The position numbers and the translations under genes are program-made. A stretch of 60,107 bases of DNA from a virus: the IMG/VR virus record IMGVR_UViG_3300005613_000072, positions 1 through 60,107 of that record. One strand, 5' to 3'. This document shows, piece after piece, positions 59,951 through 60,107 of this stretch (within the stretch, counting starts at the first letter, position 1; every line of letters begins with the position of its first letter). The notes under the pieces were generated by a model that was given only the letters and a program-made list of their open reading frames with translations, was not told the origin of the DNA and ran no database searches.

Positions 59951-59964
59951 AGAAAGGAGGTGAT
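59951..59964 (+). promoter_or_regulatory. 14-base complement of the 16S rRNA 3' end
   Basis: AGAAAGGAGGTGAT is the complement of the common Firmicutes-type end ATCACCTCCTTTCT. It is an extreme Shine-Dalgarno site. It precedes a possible TTG-started 24-codon frame (59966-60040) that overlaps the first 41-bp repeat; that frame has no other support. Confidence 0.7.
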
Positions 59965-59987
59965 ATTGCAACACACCATTCATATTT

Positions 59988-60107
59988 CCAGAATGTTTCC
60001 ATTTGTGCCTTTTTCACTCCGGTTTTTTTCCGGATTGTAAAATTCTACGCATTTTTGGTAACGTTGCCAGAATGTTTCCATTTGTGCCTTTTTCACTCCG
60101 GTTTTTT
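59988..60107 (+). repeat. 41-bp direct repeat at the right edge
   Basis: CCAGAATGTTTCCATTTGTG (then CCTTTTTCACTCCGGTTTTTT) occurs at 59988-60028 and 60067-60107, a period of 79 bp. The second copy runs to the last base, so more copies may continue outside the window. No gene is visible between them. Confidence 0.95.

Overview
The window is one large, AT-rich tailed-phage genome segment (siphovirus-like: terminase, portal, capsid, tail tube, very long tape measure, no sheath recognised). Promoters are near-perfect sigma-A type with 17-bp spacers and an extended -10 (TGGTATAAT). Shine-Dalgarno sites are strong, and one 14-base site is the exact complement of a Firmicutes-type 16S 3' end. A lipid-A-like LpxD acyltransferase homologue, a sugar-nucleotide dehydrogenase and an adenosylcobalamin-type ribonucleotide reductase fit a host with an outer membrane. 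A diderm Firmicute (Negativicutes) is my best guess, but it is inference. The left edge cuts through a structural gene, so the genome continues to the left. No integrase, lysis gene or DNA polymerase was recognised.

Layout. (1) 1-21.6 kb, all on the minus strand: the virion operon, read from right to left as scaffold, N4-gp56-like capsid, head-tail joining proteins, tail tube, tail chaperone with a canonical -1 frameshift, 3383-residue tape measure, then tip/baseplate and fibre-like proteins. Three tandem promoters with palindromes between them drive it. (2) 21.6-22.5 kb: a divergent control region with inverted repeats, a DnaA-box-like site, a 16-bp tandem repeat and a TA run; a good candidate replication origin. 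(3) 22.5-31.2 kb, plus strand: replisome organiser-like protein, helicase loader, terminase, portal, DnaB-like helicase, DnaG-like primase and SF2 helicase. (4) 31.2-43.5 kb: SSB, RecA, nucleases, dUTPase, an intein-containing class II ribonucleotide reductase, an Nmad1-like protein, ThyX, an LpxD-like acyltransferase and a glycosyltransferase. (5) 43.5-57.6 kb: Lar-like, CYTH and sliding-clamp genes, a tRNA(CAU), an FGE-fold protein, a UraA-like permease, a PP-loop protein, an FAD protein, four DNA methyltransferases and a UDP-sugar dehydrogenase.

(6) 57.6-60.1 kb is unlike the rest. It carries GTTAC iterons phased at 11 bp, palindromes, a (GTGCTGCTG)n array, two stem-loop elements with mutually inverted cores, and a small minus-strand operon with its own promoter and double terminator. 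The roughly 1.0-kb message of that operon folds, by eye, into more than 20 consecutive hairpins while it also appears to encode two proteins. Most single-base stem defects are A-C in the plus strand, which become G-U in the minus-strand RNA. This hairpin-saturated transcription unit is the most likely undescribed system in the window.

Working together: the phage makes its own primosome, clamp, SSB, recombinase and nucleotide supply and apparently borrows a polymerase. It protects its DNA with several methyltransferases and a Lar-like protein, and may alter host surface glycans and nucleobase uptake.
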